A stretch of DNA of 64,000 nucleotides from Phytophthora colocasiae (lineage: Eukaryota > Oomycota > Peronosporomycetes > Peronosporales > Peronosporaceae), in the NCBI GenBank assembly GCA_018806915.1, contig JAGKQI010000079.1, positions 186,001 through 250,000 on the forward strand. Reading direction: 5' to 3'. The position numbers and the translations under genes are program-made. Positions 21,141 through 28,821 of this stretch are shown piece after piece (positions within the stretch are counted from its first letter, which is position 1; each line of letters opens with the position of its first letter). The notes below the pieces were generated by a model, which did no database searches, was not told where the DNA came from, and was given only the letters and a program-made list of their open reading frames with translations.

Positions 21141-24100
21141 GCACTATCTTTAGTGCTCTAGATCTGCGTGATGGATTCTATCAGATCCTCATGCGTGAGA
21201 GGGACATCCCTCTCACTGCGGTAAGCACTCCAAGCGGTATGCTTTGGGAGTGGCTCGTCATGCCACAGGGGCTTAAGAACGCCCCTGCGACGTTCAATAG
21301 ATGCGTGACACATCTATTGCGCTCGGTGCGCGACTTCGCACCGAGCTACTTCGACGACGTGTTCGTCCACAGCCGGGCTGTGAACGGGAAGACGGACATT
21401 GAGATGCACAAGGTGCATCTCCGGAAGCTGCTAGAGCTTATGAGGAAACATAAGCTCTATGCGAACCTGAAGAAGTGTATCTTCGGGGCGAGCGAGATAC
21501 CCGTGCTGGGGTGTCTCGTGGGGAAAGACGGCGTGCGCCCTGACCCAGAGAAGGTCAGAGTGATCAATGAATGGCCCACGCCATCCAATGTGAAGGAACT
21601 GAGGCAGTTCCTTGGGCTTGCCACGTACTTGTGCAAGTACGTGGAGAACTATGCGGGCAAGATTCGCCCGTTGTCACAGCTTCTTAAGAAAGAAGCTGAG
21701 TGGATTTGGACGACCGAGTGCGAGGAGGCATTCGGTGCAGTCAAGCAGGGCTTGACTGAAGCGCCGATCTTGGCCGTGGCGGACCAAGATCGTCCATTCC
21801 ACGTAGTGTGCGATGCATCCGACTTTGCAATCGGATGTGCATTGATGCAACACGATCACGAAGGGCGTGATCGTGTAGTCTATTATCAATCGCGTCAGCT
21901 GAAGCCAGCTGAGCGTAATTATCCCGTACATGACAAGGAGCTCCTTGCCATGAAGTATGCACTCGCAAAGTTCCGAGTGTATCTACTTGGGAGTAGACCG
22001 TTCGTGGTCTATACAGACCACGCATCATTGCGTACGGCGATTAAGTCGCCGCACATCTCGCAACGTATGGCGAGATGGTTGTCCTTCTTCGCGGAGTACA
22101 ACTTCCGGGTGGAGTACAAACCCGGAAGACTCAATGTAGTGGCCGACGCGTTATCGCGTCGACCTGACTATGCGGAGACGGTCGACGCCAACGCTGTTGG
22201 CGTCGTGAGGACAAGTGTGCCGTCGTCAACGTTGATTGACGACGTGAAGAACGCGTATGCAAGGGATGCAGACGCGAAGGGGCTGCTGGAGTTCCTCGCA
22301 GCACCTTCCGACGTGGCACGTCGGAAGCTAACCCCTCATCTTCGAGCTCGTGTACACCGCTATCGTGTACACGAAGGCCTACTGTTATACAGTGCAGTAG
22401 ACGACAATGCGGATCGCATTGTCGTTCCGAATGATCATGACCTCCGGTTGAGGATCATGTTCGAGTATCACGATGCCCCCACGGCAGGGCATCCGGGGCG
22501 TGAGAAGACATACACTCTTCTCACGCGTGACTTCTACTGGCACCACCAGTACAAGTGGGTGCGCAAGTACGTACGTGCTTGCGAGGTTTGTCAACGCGTG
22601 AAGCCTGCGCAGTTCTCGCAGGCTCCTCTTCAATCACTACCGACTCCGTCGGAGTGTTGGCAGTCCATGTCCATGGACTTTGTCTTCGGTCTTCCGCCTG
22701 ACAGCAAGCGGAGGACGGGCATCGTTGTCTTTGTGGACCGATTCAGCAAGATGGTTCATCTTGAAGCCGTCCCGGCTACTGTTACAGCCGCGCAGACTGC
22801 GCGACTGTTTGTTGACATGGTGTTCAAACACCATGGCATGCCGCTCGACATTGTGTCGGACCGTGATCCACGCTTCACAGCGCGGTTCTGGCAAGAAGTG
22901 TTTACACTTCTTGGTTCACAGCTATCAATGTCGACTGCGGATCATCCGCAGACGGACGGACAGACCGAACGTGTCAACCGTGTTCTGGGTGACACGTTGA
23001 AGAGCTACGCTCACTCGTTCCCGCACTGGAGCGAGTGCTTGCCGATGGCAGAGTTTGCCATCAACACCTCGGTGCATGCCTCGACAGGGCATACACCGTT
23101 CTACGTGAACGCCATGAGGCATCCACGATTGCCGAGCATGCTCGGCGGGGTAGCTTCCTCCTTAAGTGGGGGAGGATCTACGGTTGCGTCTGAACAACCG
23201 CAGAATGCAACTGATAGCAGCACACTATCAGCTGCGGTGACGCGTGCGACGTCTCGTTCGAGCAGGAACGAGCGCGCGATGTCTGTGCCGGGCACATACA
23301 TGAGAAATGATAGCGAGCAGGCAGGGCCTGCTGCTGACAAGGGCGACAAGCTGAAAGGATTCAGCTCGGGTGCGCTAGACTTTGTCCAGCGAAGACAAGC
23401 CGTCATACGGTTTGTCCAGGATGCTATCGCAGCTTCTGTCGATCGACAGAAGCTGAACGCTGATACTGTTAGTAGAGGCAACACAAATGAATTCGAAAAG
23501 GGTTCATTAGTTTTGTTAGCTACACAAAACCTACCTAGACATGCAGTGTCTGACTTTGGAGCAAGCAAGCTTGCTCCAAGATTCATTGGGCCGTTCAAAG
23601 TACTTGAACGGCACGGCAACGCGTACCGGCTGGACATACCGTCCAGCATGAGGCTCCACCCGACCTTCTACGTCGGGCGGTTGAAGCCGTACGTGCAGCA
23701 CGGACTACCTAGGGTTGGTAGACCGACTGAGCAGTGCGAGAGGCCTGGAAGGCCTTCTCGAGACCGTCGACACGGTCGATCAACCGGCTCACTCTCGTCC
23801 CAAGACCGGACGAGAGGTTCGAGGCAGTCTGAGCTGCCTCGCAGACCTCAGCACGGAGGACACGAACCTCCTGCTTCAGAGCAGCTATCTCAGCGCTCTG
23901 TGTCTGCTCCAGCGCAGCAACTCGATCGTGCAGGGCACGATCGTCATGGTCATAGCGTTGACCATGCGGAGGGAGTGTTCCCACCCCCTCCGCCGCCGTT
24001 GCGCGACGCGCGTGGAGCGATCCGCTGGATTGTGGAGCGGATCGTGGCTCATAAGAGAACGAACTCTCAAGGGGTTCGTTTTCGTATTCGTTGGAGAGGA

Positions 24101-24202
24101 TTTCCTCCCCATCGAGATACATGGGAGCCGCGGAACGTCCTGATGGAGGACGTTCCGGAAATGGTGAGAGCGTACGAAGCCCACCATAACTTGCAGGGTT
24201 AA
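21131..24202 (+). CDS. RT-RNase H-integrase-chromodomain, nested A
   Basis: Main pol body, 1023 codons, starting inside RT after the apparent frameshift. RT active site YFDD is at 21347-21358, preceded by the LDLRDGFYQI and MPQGLKNAPATF motifs. RNase H has CDASDFAIG and YTDHASL. Integrase has an HHCC zinc domain (GHPGREKT...CEVCQRVK), then D,D,E residues in MDFVFGLP, SDRDPRF and HPQTDGQTERVN. The C terminus carries a chromodomain (VERIVAHKR...FRIRWRGFPPHRDTWEP, ~24020-24150), which in chromoviruses steers integration to modified histones. The last 494 nt overlap the antisense ORF. Confidence 0.92.
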   Translation: MALSTIFSALDLRDGFYQILMRERDIPLTAVSTPSGMLWEWLVMPQGLKNAPATFNRCVTHLLRSVRDFAPSYFDDVFVHSRAVNGKTDIEMHKVHLRKLLELMRKHKLYANLKKCIFGASEIPVLGCLVGKDGVRPDPEKVRVINEWPTPSNVKELRQFLGLATYLCKYVENYAGKIRPLSQLLKKEAEWIWTTECEEAFGAVKQGLTEAPILAVADQDRPFHVVCDASDFAIGCALMQHDHEGRDRVVYYQSRQLKPAERNYPVHDKELLAMKYALAKFRVYLLGSRPFVVYTDHASLRTAIKSPHISQRMARWLSFFAEYNFRVEYKPGRLNVVADALSRRPDYAETVDANAVGVVRTSVPSSTLIDDVKNAYARDADAKGLLEFLAAPSDVARRKLTPHLRARVHRYRVHEGLLLYSAVDDNADRIVVPNDHDLRLRIMFEYHDAPTAGHPGREKTYTLLTRDFYWHHQYKWVRKYVRACEVCQRVKPAQFSQAPLQSLPTPSECWQSMSMDFVFGLPPDSKRRTGIVVFVDRFSKMVHLEAVPATVTAAQTARLFVDMVFKHHGMPLDIVSDRDPRFTARFWQEVFTLLGSQLSMSTADHPQTDGQTERVNRVLGDTLKSYAHSFPHWSECLPMAEFAINTSVHASTGHTPFYVNAMRHPRLPSMLGGVASSLSGGGSTVASEQPQNATDSSTLSAAVTRATSRSSRNERAMSVPGTYMRNDSEQAGPAADKGDKLKGFSSGALDFVQRRQAVIRFVQDAIAASVDRQKLNADTVSRGNTNEFEKGSLVLLATQNLPRHAVSDFGASKLAPRFIGPFKVLERHGNAYRLDIPSSMRLHPTFYVGRLKPYVQHGLPRVGRPTEQCERPGRPSRDRRHGRSTGSLSSQDRTRGSRQSELPRRPQHGGHEPPASEQLSQRSVSAPAQQLDRAGHDRHGHSVDHAEGVFPPPPPPLRDARGAIRWIVERIVAHKRTNSQGVRFRIRWRGFPPHRDTWEPRNVLMEDVPEMVRAYEAHHNLQG

Positions 24203-25256
24203 ACCCTGCACGAGGAGTGCTGCGGTCAGCCACAGCACTCGGAGCTTCGCGTGGCACAATACGACCACGGAGTTCCTTGATGTGATCGGGTACACGGACG
24301 ACCGTGTACCCCAGGAGATCACTTTCGGTGAGGCGTGTTGCCAAGGGTGGGCAACACGGACAGGGTGTGCCAAAGGGAACGGCACATGGGATCCCCGCTT
24401 CCATGGACTGATCATGGAGGCGTTCACACTTACCACGTGTAGTGTAAGTGTAGTAGCGATCGCGAGCCGCAGCAACGCGATCGCGATATGCCTTCGGGTC
24501 TTTGTTGAAGTTATCAACAAAGGCGTTCCACGACTGACAAAGTGCCTGCCACTCTGGCACTTTGCTCTTGCGCGAAGTCTTCTTCGCTGCATAGTATCGG
24601 AGCTCGTGGAAGAGCCCGATATAGTAGTCGCGTCTTTGAGTCTCGGACTCAAAGACAACCTTAGCGGCGACGTCGTCGTCGTTGATACTGTTGCATGAGT
24701 ACAACAGTATCGGGTTCGGTGGTGCACTAGCACCGAACCGGTCATGGATCTCCGCCTCAGTAGGCATCCATGGCGTGCGCACTGGCGGATCAGTGCGCGG
24801 TGCAGTAAGCGCCCTCGACATGGGGGACGCTTCATCATCACTGCGCGGACGCTTCGAGCTTGAAGCGTCCGAGGCCTCATCACGAGGTCGTCGAGATCCC
24901 ACGGGTGGGTCTGACGTGTCTTCGGACGAAGACACGGGAGCGGGAGCCTTGACATCAACCTCCCCCTCCTCGACATCCTCGTCGTAGTCGAGGATGTCTT
25001 CGTAGTCCTCTCCAAAGAGTTCTTTGAGAGGGACAGCAGGATTCTTAATCTCTGCTAGAGAAGAAGACTTCTTCTTCTTCTCTTGCTTCTCCTTATGGAG
25101 AGCATGGTACTTGGTGACTGAGAGCTTCTCTGTCGGACCGCTGGAAGCAGCAGTGCTAGTGGGCACTGCTGAGGTCGTTGTTCCTGCTGCAGAGGCAGCA
25201 GGTGAGGCTTGCGCGTCCGCAGAAGCGGACGGAGACGTGGGCGTTGGCGAGTCCAT
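23709..25256 (-). CDS. Antisense ORF of nested A, 515 aa, coiled-coil end
   Basis: ATG at 25254-25256, fully open, opposite to gag-pol. Residues 1-45 are Ser/Thr/Ala/Pro-rich. A Lys-rich cluster (KEKQEKKKKSS, ~55-66) and KRPR at ~140 could be nuclear signals, and an acidic patch lies at ~80-100. A central segment has Tyr/Trp-rich sequence and a Cys-rich motif (PCPCCPP). Residues ~440-510 show heptad-like Leu/Val spacing (RVAALEQT..., LKQEVRVLRAEV), consistent with a coiled coil. The 3' 494 nt overlap the sense-coded integrase tail and chromodomain. No known family is recognised. It is not clearly similar to the outer element's antisense ORF by eye. Confidence 0.6.
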   Translation of the reverse strand: MDSPTPTSPSASADAQASPAASAAGTTTSAVPTSTAASSGPTEKLSVTKYHALHKEKQEKKKKSSSLAEIKNPAVPLKELFGEDYEDILDYDEDVEEGEVDVKAPAPVSSSEDTSDPPVGSRRPRDEASDASSSKRPRSDDEASPMSRALTAPRTDPPVRTPWMPTEAEIHDRFGASAPPNPILLYSCNSINDDDVAAKVVFESETQRRDYYIGLFHELRYYAAKKTSRKSKVPEWQALCQSWNAFVDNFNKDPKAYRDRVAAARDRYYTYTTRGKCERLHDQSMEAGIPCAVPFGTPCPCCPPLATRLTESDLLGYTVVRVPDHIKELRGRIVPREAPSAVADRSTPRAGFNPASYGGLRTLSPFPERPPSGRSAAPMYLDGEEILSNEYENEPLESSFSYEPRSAPQSSGSLHARRATAAEGVGTLPPHGQRYDHDDRALHDRVAALEQTQSAEIAALKQEVRVLRAEVCEAAQTASNLSSGLGTRVSRLIDRVDGLEKAFQASRTAQSVYQP

Positions 25257-25357
25257 TGCGAAATGAACTCGGATTTCTCTCGGGAACTTGACGGTCTTGT
25301 CAAGTTCTGTTGATTGACGTATCGAGACCGATACGTCGAATCTTAACGGGGGGATGG
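25257..25357 (+). promoter_or_regulatory. Nested A 3' noncoding end with polypurine tract
   Basis: The stretch AACGGGGGGATGG ends directly at the 3' LTR start (25358), as expected for the plus-strand primer tract. The same ~100 bp must contain the 5' leader of the antisense ORF. Confidence 0.7.
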
Positions 25358-25816
25358 TGTAACGGGGTTACACGTACAAGTGGTTGTACCACTTGTAACT
25401 CTAACAGTTAGGATAACTGTTAGAGGTTGGAAATGGGCCTCAGACCTTGGTGTGCTGTACACACCAAAGGATACATGGGCGAACCACATTATTGGATGGT
25501 TCGTGTGCATTTGTGCATATTATTGGTAGAAAGTAACGGATTTCTACCAATCACTGAGTAGATTTTCTGCCAACCACACGTTGGCAGACCCTTTAGAAAT
25601 AGATAACAACAGTTTTAGGAGGTCCATAATTGGCTTATGCCAAATTCAATAACAGTTCTCATTTTACGGTATTTTGCAGTTTAATTTAGTTATATTTGAT
25701 TTAATTATACTTATTTAAATAAGTATACTTAAATTAAGTCTATTCTAATTGCACGCTTCCTCATACACGTAAGCGCACGTGTACGCCATCTAATAGGTCT
25801 AGGTAGACCTATTACA
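25358..25816 (+). repeat. 3' LTR of nested A
   Basis: 459 bp, apparently identical to 17526-17984 by eye. GGAGG (25817-25821) follows as the TSD. Confidence 0.95.
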
Positions 25817-25821
25817 GGAGG

Positions 25822-26220
25822 TGTTCAGGAACGCCAAGTCGAGGGGCAATACGGGGTCACGGCCGTACAGACTAAAGAATGGATAGTCACCGAGAGCCTC
25901 GTGGTAGGAAGTACGATAAGCGAAGAGTACTCTAGGTAGATACAAGTCCCAGTCATCTTGAGACTCACTCACATACATGCGCAGCATTCCGATCAGAGTC
26001 CCATTAAAGCGTTCGACGAGTCCCTGAGTCTGAGGGTGATAAGCAGCTCCGAACAGCTTTTTAATTCCCAGAGTCTCGTACAACGACCTCGCTAACTCGG
26101 AGATAAAATTCGACGCTTGATCACTCAGTAGTTTCTCAGGCACTCCATGTCGCGAAATCACTTCGTTCACCATTACCTCCACAAACGTCACAGAATCCAA
26201 TCGCTCGACCGCAAAAGCTT
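25822..26220 (-). CDS. Outer Ty3 integrase catalytic core (second part)
   Basis: Continues the outer pol in a shifted frame. It carries the second catalytic Asp (LLSDQASNF) and the Glu (HPQTQGLVERFNGTL) of the DDE integrase, then the YHEALGDYPFFSLYG region. A one-base shift at ~26215-26225 separates it from the upstream frame holding the first Asp. It ends at the nested A insertion and resumes at 17525 downwards. Confidence 0.88.
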
Positions 26221-28821
26221 CTACCCACCGGTGAAGTAGTCAGCAAATACCAAGATAAACTTGTTGCCTCTAGGAGTAGTTACGAGAGGGCCGACTGCGT
26301 CCACTACCAGGAGTGAAAAGGGACCAGACAGTTCTTGAATCGGCATTTTCTGCATGAGTCCATTCCGCCAAGGGCGGTAACCTTTGCCACTTCCACAGAC
26401 CGTACACTCGCGGACATACTCAGCGACGTCCTTCTTCCAACCATGCCAGTAGGCGTGCTTTCGCACCTTGTCCATAGTTTTGGTGACTCCTATGTGCGCA
26501 GCAAAGACGTCGGAGTGACAGTGATGCAGTACAGTTGCGACGTAAGTAATAGAGATCACGGGCACTTCCAGTGATCGGGCGGGGTCAGCTCTAGCTTTTA
26601 GGTGAACTCGTCGCATTAGGATCCCGTTCTTCACGGTGTAGTGGGGAGCCAAGGACAACACCTTCACTCGCAGTTGGGCATCTAGCGCTAGGGCGCCACT
26701 CTCTAGGAAGGCAATCATAGCGAGTATCCACGGAGTGCGTTTCTGCTCTTCTTTGAAGCGTGCCTGATCCAGCCCGAACACGTCAATGGGGGAAACTAGT
26801 AGTTGTTCTTCGTCCAGAGGAGCCTCTCCAGGCGGTGGGGTCGGAGTAGTAGATTCGGCAGTAGGTTCTTCATCAGGAAGTCGCTCCCCGACCGCGACTT
26901 GATCACTTCCTCCGGTACTAGTAGGAGTAGTTCCAGCGACTTCCTCAGTCTCACCCTCCCCGACCGGAACGGGAACTGGTTCGTCCTCGTTAGCTTCGTT
27001 CAGTAGATCAGCCATAGTAACAGCGTTGACAGTCACTGCATGTAGTCTAGAGAGTCCATCAACGTGACCCATGGAAGTACCATGCCGGTGATACACTTTG
27101 AACCGTAACTGAGACAACTCCATCGCCCACCTGGCTAGTTTAGCGTTGTTAGTCCTGTTCGCGTCACTGAACACCCACAGTAGTGCCTTGTGGTCGGTGA
27201 AGAGGTCGAACTCACAACGGTCGAGGTAGCACCTGAACTTGCGAGTCGCCCACACGATTCCCCAGCACTCGAATTCCGAAGTACCATCCTGGTGGTTCAC
27301 CCAGTTCTGCTCGGATCCAACTAACAACTTACTTGCGTAGGCGATAGCTCGGTCACGACACGCGACTTCTTGCATCAAGCAGGCACCCACGGCCAGCTTC
27401 GAGGAGTCGACATAAAGCCTTAACCGCTTGTGGAAGTCGGGGTAGACTAAAATAGGAGGTTCGACTAGCTTACGTTTGAGTTGCACGAAAGCGGACTCGC
27501 AGTCAGGGCTCCACTCGAAAGGAACACCCTTGGCCTTCAGTCTCTCAATGGGAGCAGAGATAGCTGCATACCCCGGTATGTACCTCCGGAAGTAACTAGT
27601 CAGGCCCAGGAACGCGCGAACGGCACGGAGGTCACTGGGTCGCTCGACATTCATGACTGCCTTTACCTTCTCAGGGTTAGGAAGTATGCCGGAGGGAGTG
27701 ACTATGTGACCGAGGAAAGCTACTTGGTCACGACCCCACTTGCACTTCTTCATCTTGAGTTTAAAACTGGCAGTCCTGAAGCGCTCGAGTACTTGTCGAA
27801 GTCGCACAAGGTGAGTTGGGAAGTCGTCACTGAATACTACACAGTCGTCCAAGTAGACTAAACAAGTCCTCCACTTCAAGTCAACAAGTACTCCTTCCAT
27901 AAGTCGCTCAAAAGCAGGCACTGCGTTGCACAGTCCAAACGGCATAACTAGCCACTCGAACAGCCCAAACTTGCAGGCGAAGGCTGTCTTCCCGACACTT
28001 CCCGCGGCCATCGGCACATTCCAGTACCCCGAGGCAATGTCCATGGTTGAGAAGAGCTTAGCATTTCCTAATACATCCAGGATGTCATCGATGAGCGGCA
28101 TCGGATAACAGTCCTTCACAGTCACAGCATTCAGGCGCCGGTAGTCAATGCAGAAGCGGATACCCCCGTCGGGTTTGCGGATCATCAGTACGGGATTAGC
28201 CCAAGGACTACTCGAAGGTTGAATGAGTCCCAAGTCCAGATACTGCTGCACTTCGGCTTCCATCACATCGCCTTCAGCTTTGGAGACGCGATAGGGTCGC
28301 TGCTTGATAGGGGGGTGGTCACCAGTGTCTATCTCGAACTCGAGTAAGTGAGTCCGACCGGGTTTCATGGAAGTCTCGACAAACAAGTCCCTAAAGGACC
28401 CGAGTGTCTGCCTGAACAATCTCTTCTGTTCCTCACTCAACTTCGAACCGGCGAAGTCGACTGCAAACTCATCAGCTAGTTCCTTTTCGAGGTTCGGCAT
28501 GGAGTGGTGGGGCGAGTCAGTAGTAGCACCGGCAGCACTCACTACTGAATGTACCCAGTCTCCCTCAGTGGTTTCCCTGGACTCGACAGGTCTTGAGTCA
28601 CTACCTCGTGGAGAAGTCATCGGGGACTCAAACTCGAAAGACGACTCCGGCACTACTGTGGCGGCAGCGACCAGAGTACTCTTCTTGATGATCAGTTCCT
28701 CAGAGGAAGCATTGCAGACTTCGACCAGTAATTTTCCTTGATTCACTGTACATAGCGTACGGGCAACTCGCACGGTCCCGTCCAGCACCCTCAACCAATA
28801 CTGTTTGTCCATCACTTGCAT
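26221..28821 (-). CDS. Outer Ty3 RT, RNase H and integrase N-terminal part
   Basis: 866 open codons. RT has FCIDYRRLN, MDIASGYWN, MPFGLCNAV and the active site YLDD (near 27843-27856). RNase H has YVDSSKLAVGA and FTDHKAL. An acidic Pro/Thr/Glu-rich linker lies at ~26800-27020. The integrase zinc domain (HHCHSDVFAAHIG...CTVCGSGKG) follows, then the first catalytic Asp (VVDAVGPL). The first methionine shown lies inside continuous homology, and the protease ORF overlaps in another frame to 28700, so this was one polyprotein with a shift near 28820. Confidence 0.92.
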   Translation of the reverse strand: MQVMDKQYWLRVLDGTVRVARTLCTVNQGKLLVEVCNASSEELIIKKSTLVAAATVVPESSFEFESPMTSPRGSDSRPVESRETTEGDWVHSVVSAAGATTDSPHHSMPNLEKELADEFAVDFAGSKLSEEQKRLFRQTLGSFRDLFVETSMKPGRTHLLEFEIDTGDHPPIKQRPYRVSKAEGDVMEAEVQQYLDLGLIQPSSSPWANPVLMIRKPDGGIRFCIDYRRLNAVTVKDCYPMPLIDDILDVLGNAKLFSTMDIASGYWNVPMAAGSVGKTAFACKFGLFEWLVMPFGLCNAVPAFERLMEGVLVDLKWRTCLVYLDDCVVFSDDFPTHLVRLRQVLERFRTASFKLKMKKCKWGRDQVAFLGHIVTPSGILPNPEKVKAVMNVERPSDLRAVRAFLGLTSYFRRYIPGYAAISAPIERLKAKGVPFEWSPDCESAFVQLKRKLVEPPILVYPDFHKRLRLYVDSSKLAVGACLMQEVACRDRAIAYASKLLVGSEQNWVNHQDGTSEFECWGIVWATRKFRCYLDRCEFDLFTDHKALLWVFSDANRTNNAKLARWAMELSQLRFKVYHRHGTSMGHVDGLSRLHAVTVNAVTMADLLNEANEDEPVPVPVGEGETEEVAGTTPTSTGGSDQVAVGERLPDEEPTAESTTPTPPPGEAPLDEEQLLVSPIDVFGLDQARFKEEQKRTPWILAMIAFLESGALALDAQLRVKVLSLAPHYTVKNGILMRRVHLKARADPARSLEVPVISITYVATVLHHCHSDVFAAHIGVTKTMDKVRKHAYWHGWKKDVAEYVRECTVCGSGKGYRPWRNGLMQKMPIQELSGPFSLLVVDAVGPLVTTPRGNKFILVFADYFTGG

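Larger units (their letters stand above)
17526..25816 (+). mobile_element. Nested A: hairpin-dense chromodomain Ty3/gypsy element
   Basis: An 8291-bp element inserted in the outer integrase with a 5-bp TSD, GGAGG, at 17521-17525 and 25817-25821. The 459-bp LTRs appear identical by eye, so insertion was very recent. Order: LTR, PBS, gag, -1 frameshift signal, protease, RT, RNase H, integrase, chromodomain, an overlapping antisense ORF, PPT, LTR. The chromodomain points to the chromovirus branch. The whole element is unusually dense in short perfect inverted repeats (see findings). One apparent frameshift lies inside RT near 21115-21130. Confidence 0.95.
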
